Below the pieces are notes generated by a model, which did not search any database, was not told the origin of the DNA, and worked only from the letters and a program-made list of their open reading frames with translations. From contig NZ_CP080414.1 in the NCBI RefSeq assembly GCF_019457615.1, forward strand, positions 2,788,501 to 2,852,500: a stretch of 64,000 nt of DNA, written 5' to 3'. Both the position numbers and the translations under genes were made by a program. This document shows positions 52,126 to 60,644 of this stretch, in pieces; within the stretch, counting starts at the first letter, position 1; each line of letters opens with the position of its first letter. Origin of the DNA: Shewanella zhangzhouensis (lineage in GTDB: Bacteria; Pseudomonadota; Gammaproteobacteria; Enterobacterales; Shewanellaceae).

Positions 52126-53329
52126 CACCCTTGCCGCGCCGCAGGGCAAACCAGGCAAACACCGCAGTAACGCCGAGCACTATCAGAGAGCCGTAAACAA
52201 CGCCGGCCCAGCCGGCCTGATGCCAGAATGGCATCAGGAAAGGCCCACCAAGTGACGCACCAAGGTAATAGCAGCACAGGTACAGGGCAGAGGCTTTGGC
52301 CCTGTGGCCTGTTGCCCTGAGCGCAACCTGGCTGTTACAGCAGGCATGGATAAGGAAAAAGCCGCAGGCACTGAGTAAAAAGCCAAGAATAATGGCGAGC
52401 TGAGTGTTGAGCAGCGTCAGTACACTGCCAGCCACCATCAGCGCCAGCGACAGCCCAAGCAAGCCAGGCACCCCTAAATGTTTGATGGCGCTGCCGGAAC
52501 GGTATGCACTCAAGGTGCCACTGAGATAACACAGGAAAATCAAAGTCACTTCAAAGCGGCTCCAGCCGAAAGGCGGCTCCAGCAAATGCAGCTGAATAAA
52601 GCTGAATTGATTCACCATCACCATAAAGGCAAGCCCACCAATCAGGTAAAACACCCGCAGCTGCGGATTAGCGAGGTGCAGAATAAAACCTTTCCAGGGC
52701 CGTCTTTCACCGCTGCCCGCCTTAAGCGCGTCATTGATTGGCTTTCTGGTCGCATCACTGAGAGGCGCCAAAAATCGATGACTGATGGCCACGGCCACCA
52801 GCGTGATGCCAGACAGCAGCACCACTGATGCAAACCAACTCAGATGCTGAGCCATAAAGCCCCCCAGCAAACGGCCAATAATGCCGCCAAAGCTGTTGGC
52901 CGCGATATAAAAAGCGCCCGCCTTTATCAGGGCCGGCAGGGGCAATTTATCCCTGAGATACGCCATGGCAATGGCGGGCACAGCAGCAAGTAATATTCCC
53001 TGCAGCAGCCTTAAGGCCAACATCTGCGACCAGCTATCGACCACCAGCATCAGCGGATTGGTGAGTGCCAGCAGCCACAGGCTGATAATCAGCGGCCTGA
53101 AACGGCCAATGGCATCAGAAATCAGTGCATAGCCCAGCAATGAAAATGCCAGTGAGAAGCTGCTGACGGACAGGATAAGCGTGGATGCCCCCGGGCTGAT
53201 GGCAAAGTGTTCTGCCAGCATGGGCAACATGCCCTGCACCAGGTACAGGTTGATATAAACCACCACTGAAGCCAGTGATAATCCGTAGATCAAGCGCCGC
53301 GCATCGGCTCTGGATATTCTGCCGTTCAC
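52100..53329 (-). CDS. MFS transporter (YnfM-like)
   Basis: This 409-residue protein has 12 hydrophobic segments and the MFS motif LLGYALISDAIGRFRPLIIS between TM2 and TM3, including the conserved Asp-Ala-Ile-Gly-Arg loop. The start GTG at 53329 has GAGGTG upstream; the frame extends to 53347 (TTG) with no better site. It is divergent from a LysR-type regulator gene, which is probably its controller. Family resemblance to YnfM and arabinose-efflux permeases suggests export of a small organic compound, unidentified. Confidence 0.9.
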   Translation of the reverse strand: MNGRISRADARRLIYGLSLASVVVYINLYLVQGMLPMLAEHFAISPGASTLILSVSSFSLAFSLLGYALISDAIGRFRPLIISLWLLALTNPLMLVVDSWSQMLALRLLQGILLAAVPAIAMAYLRDKLPLPALIKAGAFYIAANSFGGIIGRLLGGFMAQHLSWFASVVLLSGITLVAVAISHRFLAPLSDATRKPINDALKAGSGERRPWKGFILHLANPQLRVFYLIGGLAFMVMVNQFSFIQLHLLEPPFGWSRFEVTLIFLCYLSGTLSAYRSGSAIKHLGVPGLLGLSLALMVAGSVLTLLNTQLAIILGFLLSACGFFLIHACCNSQVALRATGHRAKASALYLCCYYLGASLGGPFLMPFWHQAGWAGVVYGSLIVLGVTAVFAWFALRRGKGAMPLPAYR

Positions 53330-53388
53330 GGCGCACCTCAATACCAAGACTCTGATTGCTTCAGGGTAGCGGCGCGGCTAACATTAAC

Positions 53389-53411
53389 ATAATAGATATT
53401 TCATCTATTAT
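53389..53411. promoter_or_regulatory. 9-bp inverted repeat in MFS/LysR divergent region
   Basis: ATAATAGAT (53389-53397) and ATCTATTAT (53403-53411) with five bases between are a perfect 9-bp inverted repeat. It lies 59 bases before the MFS start and 41 before the LysR start. It contains the T-N11-A pattern common to LysR operators. Confidence 0.6.
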
Positions 53412-53451
53412 TTATTGATATTTTTTATATTTAGCTAAGTAGCGGTAACGG

Positions 53452-54333
53452 ATGGACATTAAGCAGCTCAACCACCTCATCGCTATATGCGAAACCGGCA
53501 GCTTTACCCGTGCGGCAAAGCGGCTGTCGCTGGCCCAGCCAGCCCTGAGCCAAAGCATCAAAAAGCTCGAGCAGGAGTTGGGGGTTACCCTCATAGGCCG
53601 CAGCCAGGGCATGAATGACAAGGGTATAAAGCTCACCGCCGAAGGCCAGGTGCTGCTGGAACATGCCAGACGCATAGTGAACCAGCTCGGTCAGGCCAAG
53701 GCGCAAATTCAGGCCATGGCCGACCTGCGTCAGGGTGAAGTCAGGGTGGCGGTTCCCGGCATGTTGGGCTCTTTTTATCTGCCGTCACGGCTGATGGCCT
53801 TTCGCCACCGTTACGGCGGCCTCAAATTGAGTCTGTTTGAGGGCGGCACCCGAGATGCGTTGCGGATGCTGGAGCAGGAAGAAGTGGATATTGCCATCAT
53901 CACGGCCAAAGATCTGACCCCGGCGCTCGACTCCTGCCTGCTGCTGACCGAAGAAATGATGGTAGCCATGAGCCATGAACACCCACTGAGCGATAAGTCC
54001 AGCATCACAATAGAAGAGTTTTTCGACCATGAGTTGGTCATATTCAAACCCGGTTACTTTCATCGGGAATGGCTGCTCTCCCAGGCGAGGGAGCTTGGGA
54101 TAACACCCACCATCGCCTTTGAAACCAACTTAATTAATCTTATCAAGCAGGTAGTCTCTCAGGGCTTTGCCATTACCAGTGTGCTGGACATGGTCATCTC
54201 CGCCAAGGATGAGATAGAGAAACGTCCTTTTAACCCGCGGGTATTTCTCGACCTGCATATCGCCTGGAAAAAGAAACGTCCACTGGGTCAGGCCGATAAA
54301 GCCTTTGTCGAGTTTTTGCTGGCCAACAAATAA
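53452..54333 (+). CDS. LysR-type transcriptional regulator
   Basis: This 293-residue protein has the LysR winged helix-turn-helix at residues 1-60 (MDIKQLNHLIAICETGSFTR with AAKRLSLAQPALSQSIKKLE) and a periplasmic-binding-protein-like effector domain from about residue 90. It resembles regulators that control a divergent MFS exporter. The inverted repeat at 53389 is a likely operator. The effector is unknown. Confidence 0.93.
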   Translation: MDIKQLNHLIAICETGSFTRAAKRLSLAQPALSQSIKKLEQELGVTLIGRSQGMNDKGIKLTAEGQVLLEHARRIVNQLGQAKAQIQAMADLRQGEVRVAVPGMLGSFYLPSRLMAFRHRYGGLKLSLFEGGTRDALRMLEQEEVDIAIITAKDLTPALDSCLLLTEEMMVAMSHEHPLSDKSSITIEEFFDHELVIFKPGYFHREWLLSQARELGITPTIAFETNLINLIKQVVSQGFAITSVLDMVISAKDEIEKRPFNPRVFLDLHIAWKKKRPLGQADKAFVEFLLANK

Positions 54334-54359
54334 AAAAGCCCGGCTCTGCCGGGCTTTTT
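54334..54359. terminator. Bidirectional terminator between LysR gene and S8 peptidase
   Basis: The stem AAAAAGCCCGGC with its complement GCCGGGCTTTTT has A and T runs on both sides, and lies between convergent genes. Confidence 0.92.
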
Positions 54360-54379
54360 GCTATGACACTCTCACAGTT

Positions 54380-57300
54380 TTAGGCGGTCAGCTTGCGACG
54401 CACAAAGGCCAGAGGTGCCAGCAACAAGGCCAGCCAACCCATGGAGCCAGCCGGATCCGGATTATCAGTGATGGACACTGACACCAGAGTCGAGTCGCTG
54501 TTGCCTTGGGTATCGGTCACTGTCAGGTTGAAGGAAACTACCTCGGCTGACTCCACCCACGGGGCTTTAAACTTGAGCACAGGCGCCGTCATGTCACCTT
54601 TGACGGTTTGACCACCCAGTTGAATCCACTGGTAGCTCAGCTTGTCACCGTTGGGGTCGAAAGACAGACTGCCATCGATAGTCAGAGTGGCACCTTCATG
54701 AATACCCACAGGGGCATCCACCTTGGCAACGGGTTTCGCTTCCAGTACATCAAAGCTGTAGCTGTCGCTGATGACTTTGGCGGTTGCATTGTCCACTGTG
54801 TTGGTCAGCACCAGTTCGTTGCCTGTGCTGGCCTTACGTGGAATAAGGTCAAAACTCACTTCCTGCTCGGCGCCGCCTGAGGGCAATTCCACAGTCCAGC
54901 TGATGTTTTGTCCTTCCAACACGCCTTTATGGCTGATGTTTGCCACTTCGGCATTGGCAGGTACAGCAGCGGTCAGTTTATAACTGCGGGTTTCCTGGGT
55001 TTTGTTGGCTGCAATGGTGTTGACCATCTTGATGGCTTTACCGGGCACAACCTCACCATTGAGTACCGTTTGGGCGGAAGGAACCACATCGTCGGCAACA
55101 CGGGTAAACACCAGTGGCAGATTCAGGGTTGCCACCTTGGTATCTGAGGTTTGCAGCATAACGACTGCCAAGCCATCATCCCCAGGCAAAGCCTGCAGAT
55201 CCCACGCCAGATTCAGGTCGAAATCGCTGTTGTCACCGGTCAGCGCCACCTGGAAGTTATCCATTGCTTCTTGACCCAGAGTCAGGGTTTTGAGGCCGTA
55301 AACATCTTCAATACCGGCGCCTGATGCCTGGTAGTTTTGCACCACCACAAAGTAATCACCGGCACCCGGGTTGCTGATAAGCACTGACTCATTGGAGCCG
55401 CTGCGTGCAGAGCTTGCCACTACTTTCATGCCACTGCCGTCGTTGTAGAGCACATAAATGTCCAGATCCGGCGAGGTGGTATAGGCAATGGACGCAGTGA
55501 AGTAAAGCGAACCTGCTTCTACGGCGTACTTGAATACATCGACCTGTTTCAGGTCGTCAAACGGCTTGCCGTTGGTGCTGTCTTCGCCCAGCTTCGACTC
55601 GTCAGTTGCAGACAGGGCGATACCGGCAGATGCCACTTTCACGTCAGGCAAATCCAGAGCCTTCAGACCACGGATGTTCATTTCATCCGCGCTGCGGCCG
55701 GCATTCACCGTCAGTACAGCTGGCAAATTACGGGTTGACGCCTTCACCACGACGGGCATGGCCGCGGCAGGATGCTCAGCCGACGTCAGCTTCAGATTGG
55801 CAAAACCCCAGCCTTCTCCCAGTTTGGTCACGTCGGCGGTCACGGTAATGATTTGACTTTCGCCTTTCTTGAGACTGAAGTTGGCCGGGGTCACTGTGTA
55901 AGCCACATCGCCAGTAACCTTCTCCATGCTTGCAGCCCAGTCACCATCCTGGGTGGCCGTGACTTTACGGCTCCAGCTACAGCTGTTAACGCACTTGCTG
56001 TCCTGCATGGAAGGCAGGTTGAGTTTACGTGGATCACCACCGGTATCCGGGTTGGCAATTTCGTAGTTCAGTGCCGTCTCGTCCATCACCAGACCCGTCT
56101 GTGCCGCGAGGTCAACACGAATGCGACCAGCGCCCACATCGAATGGGTCGGCCACTGTGCTGCCATCGGCCTTCTTCATGGCCTGGGCACCGGTTGCAGT
56201 CAGCATCAGGGCTGAGCGAATGTTGTCTGGGGTCCATTCTTTGTGCAGTGACTTCAGCAGCGCACCGGCACCGGCCACATGGGGGCTCGCCATGGACGTG
56301 CCTGACATCAGGGTAAAGTCGGCAGGATCAGTGCCGGTCTTATCATGACCATACTGCTCATCAGCATAGGCCGCGTATATATCTGAGCCTGGCGCAGCCA
56401 CATAGGGCACCATCACATCAATGGACGCATTGGGGCCCAGTAATGATGAGGCAGACAACACATCCGCCGCTTTTTCCTTGATGGCCAGCGCGGGGTCAAT
56501 GGTCACTGTCAGTTCTGGGTTCTTGGAGAGCAATGCAACTATGGCAAGGCCATCCTCATTGCCGATGCCCACGGCAGGAACTGTCGCATTTTCCAGTCCG
56601 GCCATCCCGAAACGGGCGTTACCCGTGCCATCTCTGTTGAACACCACCACGCCCTTGGCACCAGCGGCAACAGCATTGGCAACCTTATCAACAAAACCAC
56701 AGGTACCGCGTTTGATCAGGGCTATTTTGCCCTTGAATGCATCGGCGGCAAATGTGTTACAGCCTTCGAAATTGGCAGCATCCAGCGCACCGGCATACAC
56801 AAGATTGCCGCTGACGGCTTCTACCAGGGCGGGACCCGATGGAGTGAAATCGAACTTGGCATCCCCCAGAGTCAATTGCTGGGCGATGTCACGGTTATGG
56901 GTGGAGTTGGCTACTGAGGTATACCAGGGTGCATGCTTGGGTGTGGTGTAAGGCACCTGGGCGATGTTGGCGCGGGTGTTACCGGCCGCGGCAGCCACAA
57001 AGATACCCGCATTACGGGCAGCTAGGAAACCCAGCTCAACGGCACTGCGCCATGGATGACCACCGCCACTGATTGAGTAATTCAGTACATCCACACCGTC
57101 CTTCAGGGCATCATCCAGGGCTTTGAGGGTAGCCGACGTCGGGCAGCCGCTGTAAGTATCACCTGAATTGCCGGGGCGGCAAATTTGGAAGGCAACTATG
57201 TTGGCGTGGGGTGCCACACCAGAGATTTGTTCAAACTTGAGGCCGGTGTCGATACCATCGCCCACCAACTTATTCACTTCACCGCTGACAAATGGCACAT

Positions 57301-58219
57301 CCTTGAGAATGTTGCCTGCCGCAGTGCTCGCTACGTGAGAGCCGTGTCCGCCATAGTCTTCACCATTTTTAGGTGGTGGCGTTGCACCAAAAACAGCGGC
57401 GTCATCGTAGATGTCGGTGATATCCGGGTAGCTGTGCACACCGATGAGCTTGTCGTTACACATGGAAGCGAATTCACCGCTGCAATCACCGGAATAGATC
57501 CCCTGGCCCCAGGGGTTGGTATGATCATAACCATCACCACCCACATCCGCGAAGGATGCATGGTCCGAGTTGATACCCGAGTCGATGATGCCAACAATAA
57601 CGCCTTCACCCATGGCTTTTACGCCGGTGGCACTGCCGTCCCAAATGTTGGGAGAGCCAATAAGACTCTGGCTGGCGTCGGTTTCCAGTTGCTCCAGACG
57701 CTCGCGCTCAACAAATGCAACCTCTGCCATTTCAGACAGTTTTTGTGCCTGAGCCTGGGTCATGCGTACAGCAACGCCGTTAAAGGCATATTGGAAACTG
57801 GTTACCACGTCCAGCTCACCACCGGTGGCTGCGGCCGCTTTCAGTACAAAGCTATCCTGTCTGGATTTCAGAAAGCTGGCGTAGGCACGCACTTCAGGTG
57901 CACGAGCGTTCAGCTTGGTATGGGTGTCGGCCCCGGTTGCACGGGCGAATTGAGGGCTGGTCGCTTTAAAACCTGCGGTTTCGCCTTTGTAATTGGCAAC
58001 GGCGCTGTCCTTCAAACTGACGATATAGGTATAAACGCCCTCTTCCAGATCAGGTTCAAAAACAAATTTTGGCAATGCCGTGGTTGAGGTATCGCGGGCA
58101 CTGAAATTTTTCAGTGCTTCTGACAATTGCACATCACTGCCGGCCTGAGCAGGGTGTTGGGCTGCAGTAGCGCCACTGAGTAAGGCCATGGAAATAGCCA
58201 GGGCTAATTTTGTTTTCAC
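54380..58219 (-). CDS. Large secreted S8 peptidase with GlyGly-CTERM-like tail
   Basis: This 1279-residue subtilisin-like protease has a signal peptide (LALAISMALLSGATAAQ) and an I9-type propeptide at about residues 60-180. The catalytic triad is Asp213 (GIIDSGINSDH), His292 (GGHGSHVAST) and Ser642 (SGTSMASPHVAG). A protease-associated domain is inserted at about residues 470-590. The long C-terminal part has a Fn3-like segment, a PPC-like domain (DLDIYVLYNDGSG) and a PKD/cadherin-like domain (IDGSLSFDPNGDKLSYQW). The last 25 residues (AGSMGWLALLLAPLAFVRRK) match the GlyGly-CTERM layout: small residues, a hydrophobic helix, a basic end. Such proteins are cut by rhombosortase and attached to the surface. 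Confidence 0.93.
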   Translation of the reverse strand: MKTKLALAISMALLSGATAAQHPAQAGSDVQLSEALKNFSARDTSTTALPKFVFEPDLEEGVYTYIVSLKDSAVANYKGETAGFKATSPQFARATGADTHTKLNARAPEVRAYASFLKSRQDSFVLKAAAATGGELDVVTSFQYAFNGVAVRMTQAQAQKLSEMAEVAFVERERLEQLETDASQSLIGSPNIWDGSATGVKAMGEGVIVGIIDSGINSDHASFADVGGDGYDHTNPWGQGIYSGDCSGEFASMCNDKLIGVHSYPDITDIYDDAAVFGATPPPKNGEDYGGHGSHVASTAAGNILKDVPFVSGEVNKLVGDGIDTGLKFEQISGVAPHANIVAFQICRPGNSGDTYSGCPTSATLKALDDALKDGVDVLNYSISGGGHPWRSAVELGFLAARNAGIFVAAAAGNTRANIAQVPYTTPKHAPWYTSVANSTHNRDIAQQLTLGDAKFDFTPSGPALVEAVSGNLVYAGALDAANFEGCNTFAADAFKGKIALIKRGTCGFVDKVANAVAAGAKGVVVFNRDGTGNARFGMAGLENATVPAVGIGNEDGLAIVALLSKNPELTVTIDPALAIKEKAADVLSASSLLGPNASIDVMVPYVAAPGSDIYAAYADEQYGHDKTGTDPADFTLMSGTSMASPHVAGAGALLKSLHKEWTPDNIRSALMLTATGAQAMKKADGSTVADPFDVGAGRIRVDLAAQTGLVMDETALNYEIANPDTGGDPRKLNLPSMQDSKCVNSCSWSRKVTATQDGDWAASMEKVTGDVAYTVTPANFSLKKGESQIITVTADVTKLGEGWGFANLKLTSAEHPAAAMPVVVKASTRNLPAVLTVNAGRSADEMNIRGLKALDLPDVKVASAGIALSATDESKLGEDSTNGKPFDDLKQVDVFKYAVEAGSLYFTASIAYTTSPDLDIYVLYNDGSGMKVVASSARSGSNESVLISNPGAGDYFVVVQNYQASGAGIEDVYGLKTLTLGQEAMDNFQVALTGDNSDFDLNLAWDLQALPGDDGLAVVMLQTSDTKVATLNLPLVFTRVADDVVPSAQTVLNGEVVPGKAIKMVNTIAANKTQETRSYKLTAAVPANAEVANISHKGVLEGQNISWTVELPSGGAEQEVSFDLIPRKASTGNELVLTNTVDNATAKVISDSYSFDVLEAKPVAKVDAPVGIHEGATLTIDGSLSFDPNGDKLSYQWIQLGGQTVKGDMTAPVLKFKAPWVESAEVVSFNLTVTDTQGNSDSTLVSVSITDNPDPAGSMGWLALLLAPLAFVRRKLTA

Positions 58220-58640
58220 GTTTTTGCTTCCTTTATCATTATTTGCTGTCAGACAGAAATATCCCGTCTCTGGTACGGTAATTTATTGATTTTTCAATAA
58301 ACCGAGCACTGTTCTGATAATATTATGTGTCCCGGAAGCGTGATGTGTATCACGTATAGATACAGGTTTAAATATTATGTTAATTAGTATTATTCACCAT
58401 TTAACATTTAAATCATAAAGCAGAAACAAATACCGCAAGCAATACTGTTTAAATGCTTAAAGCAAAAACCTTAAAACACTGCTTTTAAATGGATTATTAT
58501 TGGTACGCGTGACCAATTAACTCAATATTTCACCACGTAATCTGAATAAATATTTTTATTTCAAACTGTTTCACAAAACTAAAATTAAACATGTTATTAA
58601 CAAGCGGGAAACAATATCATTCAGGTTTAATTACAAATAA
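58220..58640. other. AT-rich upstream region of S8 peptidase
   Basis: This 421-base stretch has no gene. It is very AT-rich and contains a CRP-like palindrome at 58339-58354. The peptidase promoter should lie here, but no clear -35/-10 was found. Confidence 0.5.
58339..58354. promoter_or_regulatory. CRP-like site upstream of S8 peptidase
   Basis: CGTGATGTGTATCACG is a perfect palindrome with GTGA-N6-TCAC spacing. It lies 120 bases before the peptidase start. CRP prefers TGTGA-N6-TCACA, so this is one substitution from consensus in each half. FNR/EtrA sites (TTGAT-N4-ATCAA) have the same spacing and are an alternative. Confidence 0.55.
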
Positions 58641-58666
58641 AATAAAAGCCCCATTACGGGGCTTTG
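58641..58666 (-). terminator. Terminator of fahA-maiA transcript
   Basis: On the minus strand AAAGCCCC and GGGGCTTT (58645-58652 and 58658-58665) form a stem followed by TATTTTATTTG. It lies 21 bases after the maiA stop. Confidence 0.85.
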
Positions 58667-58686
58667 TTGGAAGGCGGCAAGTTAAC

Positions 58687-59328
58687 TCAGACTGCGTCGG
58701 GTTGATTTTCCGGCAGTGCGTCTATAAATGCCTGAGTGGCATTACAGTGGGCCTCGATTCGAAGAATATTTGGATAATTATCCAATGGCACATTAAACCG
58801 GCGGGCATTGTATACCTGTGGAATAAGACAAGCATCCGCCAGCGTTGGGATCTCACCAAAGCAATATTGCCCACTGTGGCGGGCAAGCAGTTTTTCAAAT
58901 GCCGTGAATCCTTCATGTATCCAATGGTGATACCAAGTGTTTTTCACCTCATCACTGAGCCCCATATCACCACTGAGGTACTGCAGCACACGAAGATTAT
59001 TCAGCGGGTGAATTTCACAGGCAATGGCAAGGCACATGGCTCTGACCGTCGCCTTGTCGGCGGCAGACTGAGGCAGCAGGGGCATCCCCAGGCCTGTATC
59101 TTCAAAGTACTCCATGATGGCCAGTGACTGGGTCAACACTGTGCCATCATCCAGCACTAACGATGGCACCAGATGTTGTGGGTTAAGCGCCACATAATCG
59201 TCGCTGTGTTGTTCGCCACCATTTTTCACCAGATGCACCGACAGCTGCTCGGCATCCAGTCCCTTGAGGTTCAGTGCAATACGCACCCTATATGCAGCGC
59301 TTGAGCGCCAGTATCCATAAAGTTTCAT
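58687..59328 (-). CDS. maiA: Maleylacetoacetate isomerase (zeta-class GST)
   Basis: This 213-residue glutathione-dependent enzyme isomerises maleylacetoacetate to fumarylacetoacetate in tyrosine and homogentisate breakdown. It has a glutathione S-transferase N-terminal domain beginning MKLYGYWRSSAAYRVRIALN and the GSH-binding VPSLVLDDGTVLTQSLAIME. The SSCS-like start is RSSAAY here, as in many bacterial members. The ATG at 59328 has GAGGAGA upstream; the frame extends a further 73 residues to 59547 but the extension overlaps fahA in another frame and is a shadow. It follows fahA, which makes the next product, fumarate and acetoacetate. Confidence 0.95.
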   Translation of the reverse strand: MKLYGYWRSSAAYRVRIALNLKGLDAEQLSVHLVKNGGEQHSDDYVALNPQHLVPSLVLDDGTVLTQSLAIMEYFEDTGLGMPLLPQSAADKATVRAMCLAIACEIHPLNNLRVLQYLSGDMGLSDEVKNTWYHHWIHEGFTAFEKLLARHSGQYCFGEIPTLADACLIPQVYNARRFNVPLDNYPNILRIEAHCNATQAFIDALPENQPDAV

Positions 59329-59380
59329 GCTGTTCTCCTCTGCCTTGCCGGTAGCCGACATTCCGCAGGCCACAATACAC

Positions 59381-59405
59381 AAAACGGGGCCGAGGCCCCG
59401 TTTTT
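59381..59405. terminator. Hairpin between fahA and maiA
   Basis: AAACGGGGC-CGA-GGCCCCGTTT is a strong stem. Minus-strand T tract is short (TTTTGTG), so it is more likely a partial attenuator than a full stop between the two genes. Confidence 0.6.
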
Positions 59406-59419
59406 CATCATTCAAGGCA

Positions 59420-60406
59420 TCATGCCTTGTATTCAACCACCTGCTGATCGATGGAACCGAAAATGCTGTTGCCGTCGTCATCGAGCATTTCAATACGTAC
59501 ACGATCGCCAAAGCGCATAAAGGGAGTGGAGGCTTTGCCATCGGCAATCACTTCCAGCATACGCTTTTCAGCAAGACAGCTTGAGCCGGCGCTGCGGTCG
59601 TAGTTGGAAATGGTACCTGAACCAATGATGGCACCGGCACCCAGTGGACGGGTCTTGGTAACGTGGGCCACCAGCTGGCTGAAGTTGAAGGTCATGTCCA
59701 CACCGGCATTGGGCTTACCAAAGAGTTCACCGTTCAGGTGAGTGATAAGTGGCAGATGTACCTTGCTGTCCTGCCACTTGTCACCCAGTTCATCCGGGGT
59801 TACTGCCACGGGGGAGAAGCTGCTTGAAGGCTTGGATTGGAAGAAACCAAAGCCCTTGGCCAGTTCGGCCGGGATCAGATTACGCAGTGACACGTCGTTC
59901 ACCAGCATCAAAAGCTTGATGTGTGATGCGGCGTTTTCGGCAGAGATCCCCATGGGCACATCGTCGGTTACCACGGCGATTTCAGACTCAAAGTCGATAC
60001 CCCAGTCTTCACTGCCCATTTCAATGTTGCTGCGCGGTGGAATAAAGCTGTCGGAGCCGCCCTGATAAAACAGCGGATCGGTCCAGAAGGTTTCGGGCAT
60101 TTCAGCACCACGGGCCTTACGCACCAGCTCAACGTGGTTTACATAGGCACTGCCATCGGCCCACTGGAAGGCCCGTGGAAATGGCGACAGGCACTTGGTT
60201 TCGTCAAAATCGACGGTGTTTTCAAGCTGACCTGCATTGAGCGCATCGTACAGCTCGGTAAGCTGAGGGCTGAGCAGTGCCCAGGCATCCAGCAGCTGCT
60301 GCATGGTGTGAGCAATGGCGGGTACGGCTACGGCCTTGGTCAGGTCACGGCTTACCAGCATCAGCTGACCATCGCGGCGACCATTGTTATATGTGGCTAA
60401 TTTCAT
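59420..60406 (-). CDS. fahA: Fumarylacetoacetate hydrolase
   Basis: This 328-residue enzyme splits fumarylacetoacetate into fumarate and acetoacetate, the last step of tyrosine breakdown. It begins MKLATYNNGRRDGQLMLVSR and has the FAH-fold metal region with FESEIAVVTDDVPMG and the catalytic-site stretch TRPLGAGAIIGSGTISNYDR. The ATG at 60406 has a TCCTCG/GGAGCAGAG-type ribosome site (GGAGC) upstream; the first codons of the frame at 60427 are an overrun. It is downstream of TyrR on the same strand. CRP-like and TyrR-like sites lie 100 and 140 bases upstream. Confidence 0.94.
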   Translation of the reverse strand: MKLATYNNGRRDGQLMLVSRDLTKAVAVPAIAHTMQQLLDAWALLSPQLTELYDALNAGQLENTVDFDETKCLSPFPRAFQWADGSAYVNHVELVRKARGAEMPETFWTDPLFYQGGSDSFIPPRSNIEMGSEDWGIDFESEIAVVTDDVPMGISAENAASHIKLLMLVNDVSLRNLIPAELAKGFGFFQSKPSSSFSPVAVTPDELGDKWQDSKVHLPLITHLNGELFGKPNAGVDMTFNFSQLVAHVTKTRPLGAGAIIGSGTISNYDRSAGSSCLAEKRMLEVIADGKASTPFMRFGDRVRIEMLDDDGNSIFGSIDQQVVEYKA

Positions 60407-60498
60407 TCTCTGCTCCTGTCCTCGCAACGCGCCAGTCCTGGCACGATACGGTTTTTAATGGCGTAACAAATACCCCAAGGCGCGAACCTTTGAAATAG

Positions 60499-60514
60499 CG
60501 TGACTCAAATCACA
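60499..60514. promoter_or_regulatory. CRP-like site upstream of fahA
   Basis: CGTGACTCAAATCACA has the GTGA-N6-TCAC layout of CRP sites, with one half identical to consensus (TCACA). Its centre is about 100 bases before the fahA start. Confidence 0.55.
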
Positions 60515-60537
60515 ATTCGCGGGGGTTAAGCATCTTT

Positions 60538-60555
60538 TGTAAACTTTTAAATACA
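60538..60555. promoter_or_regulatory. TyrR box upstream of fahA
   Basis: TGTAAACTTTTAAATACA matches TGTAAA-N6-TTTACA at 10 of 12 informative positions, including the G and C fixed 14 bases apart. The centre lies 40 bases from the CRP-like site centre, about four helical turns. Confidence 0.7.
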
Positions 60556-60644
60556 GCGAGAAGTGACCCCTGATGGCATGCCCCTCGCCACTCAATACCG
60601 GTGATAAATTGCCCGGCTGGCTGGCAAATTCTTTTTACACCGAA

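Noticed and set aside
57185..58087. A 300-residue open frame opposite the S8 peptidase
   Set aside because: It is an antisense shadow with no ribosome site; the minus-strand peptidase is clear.
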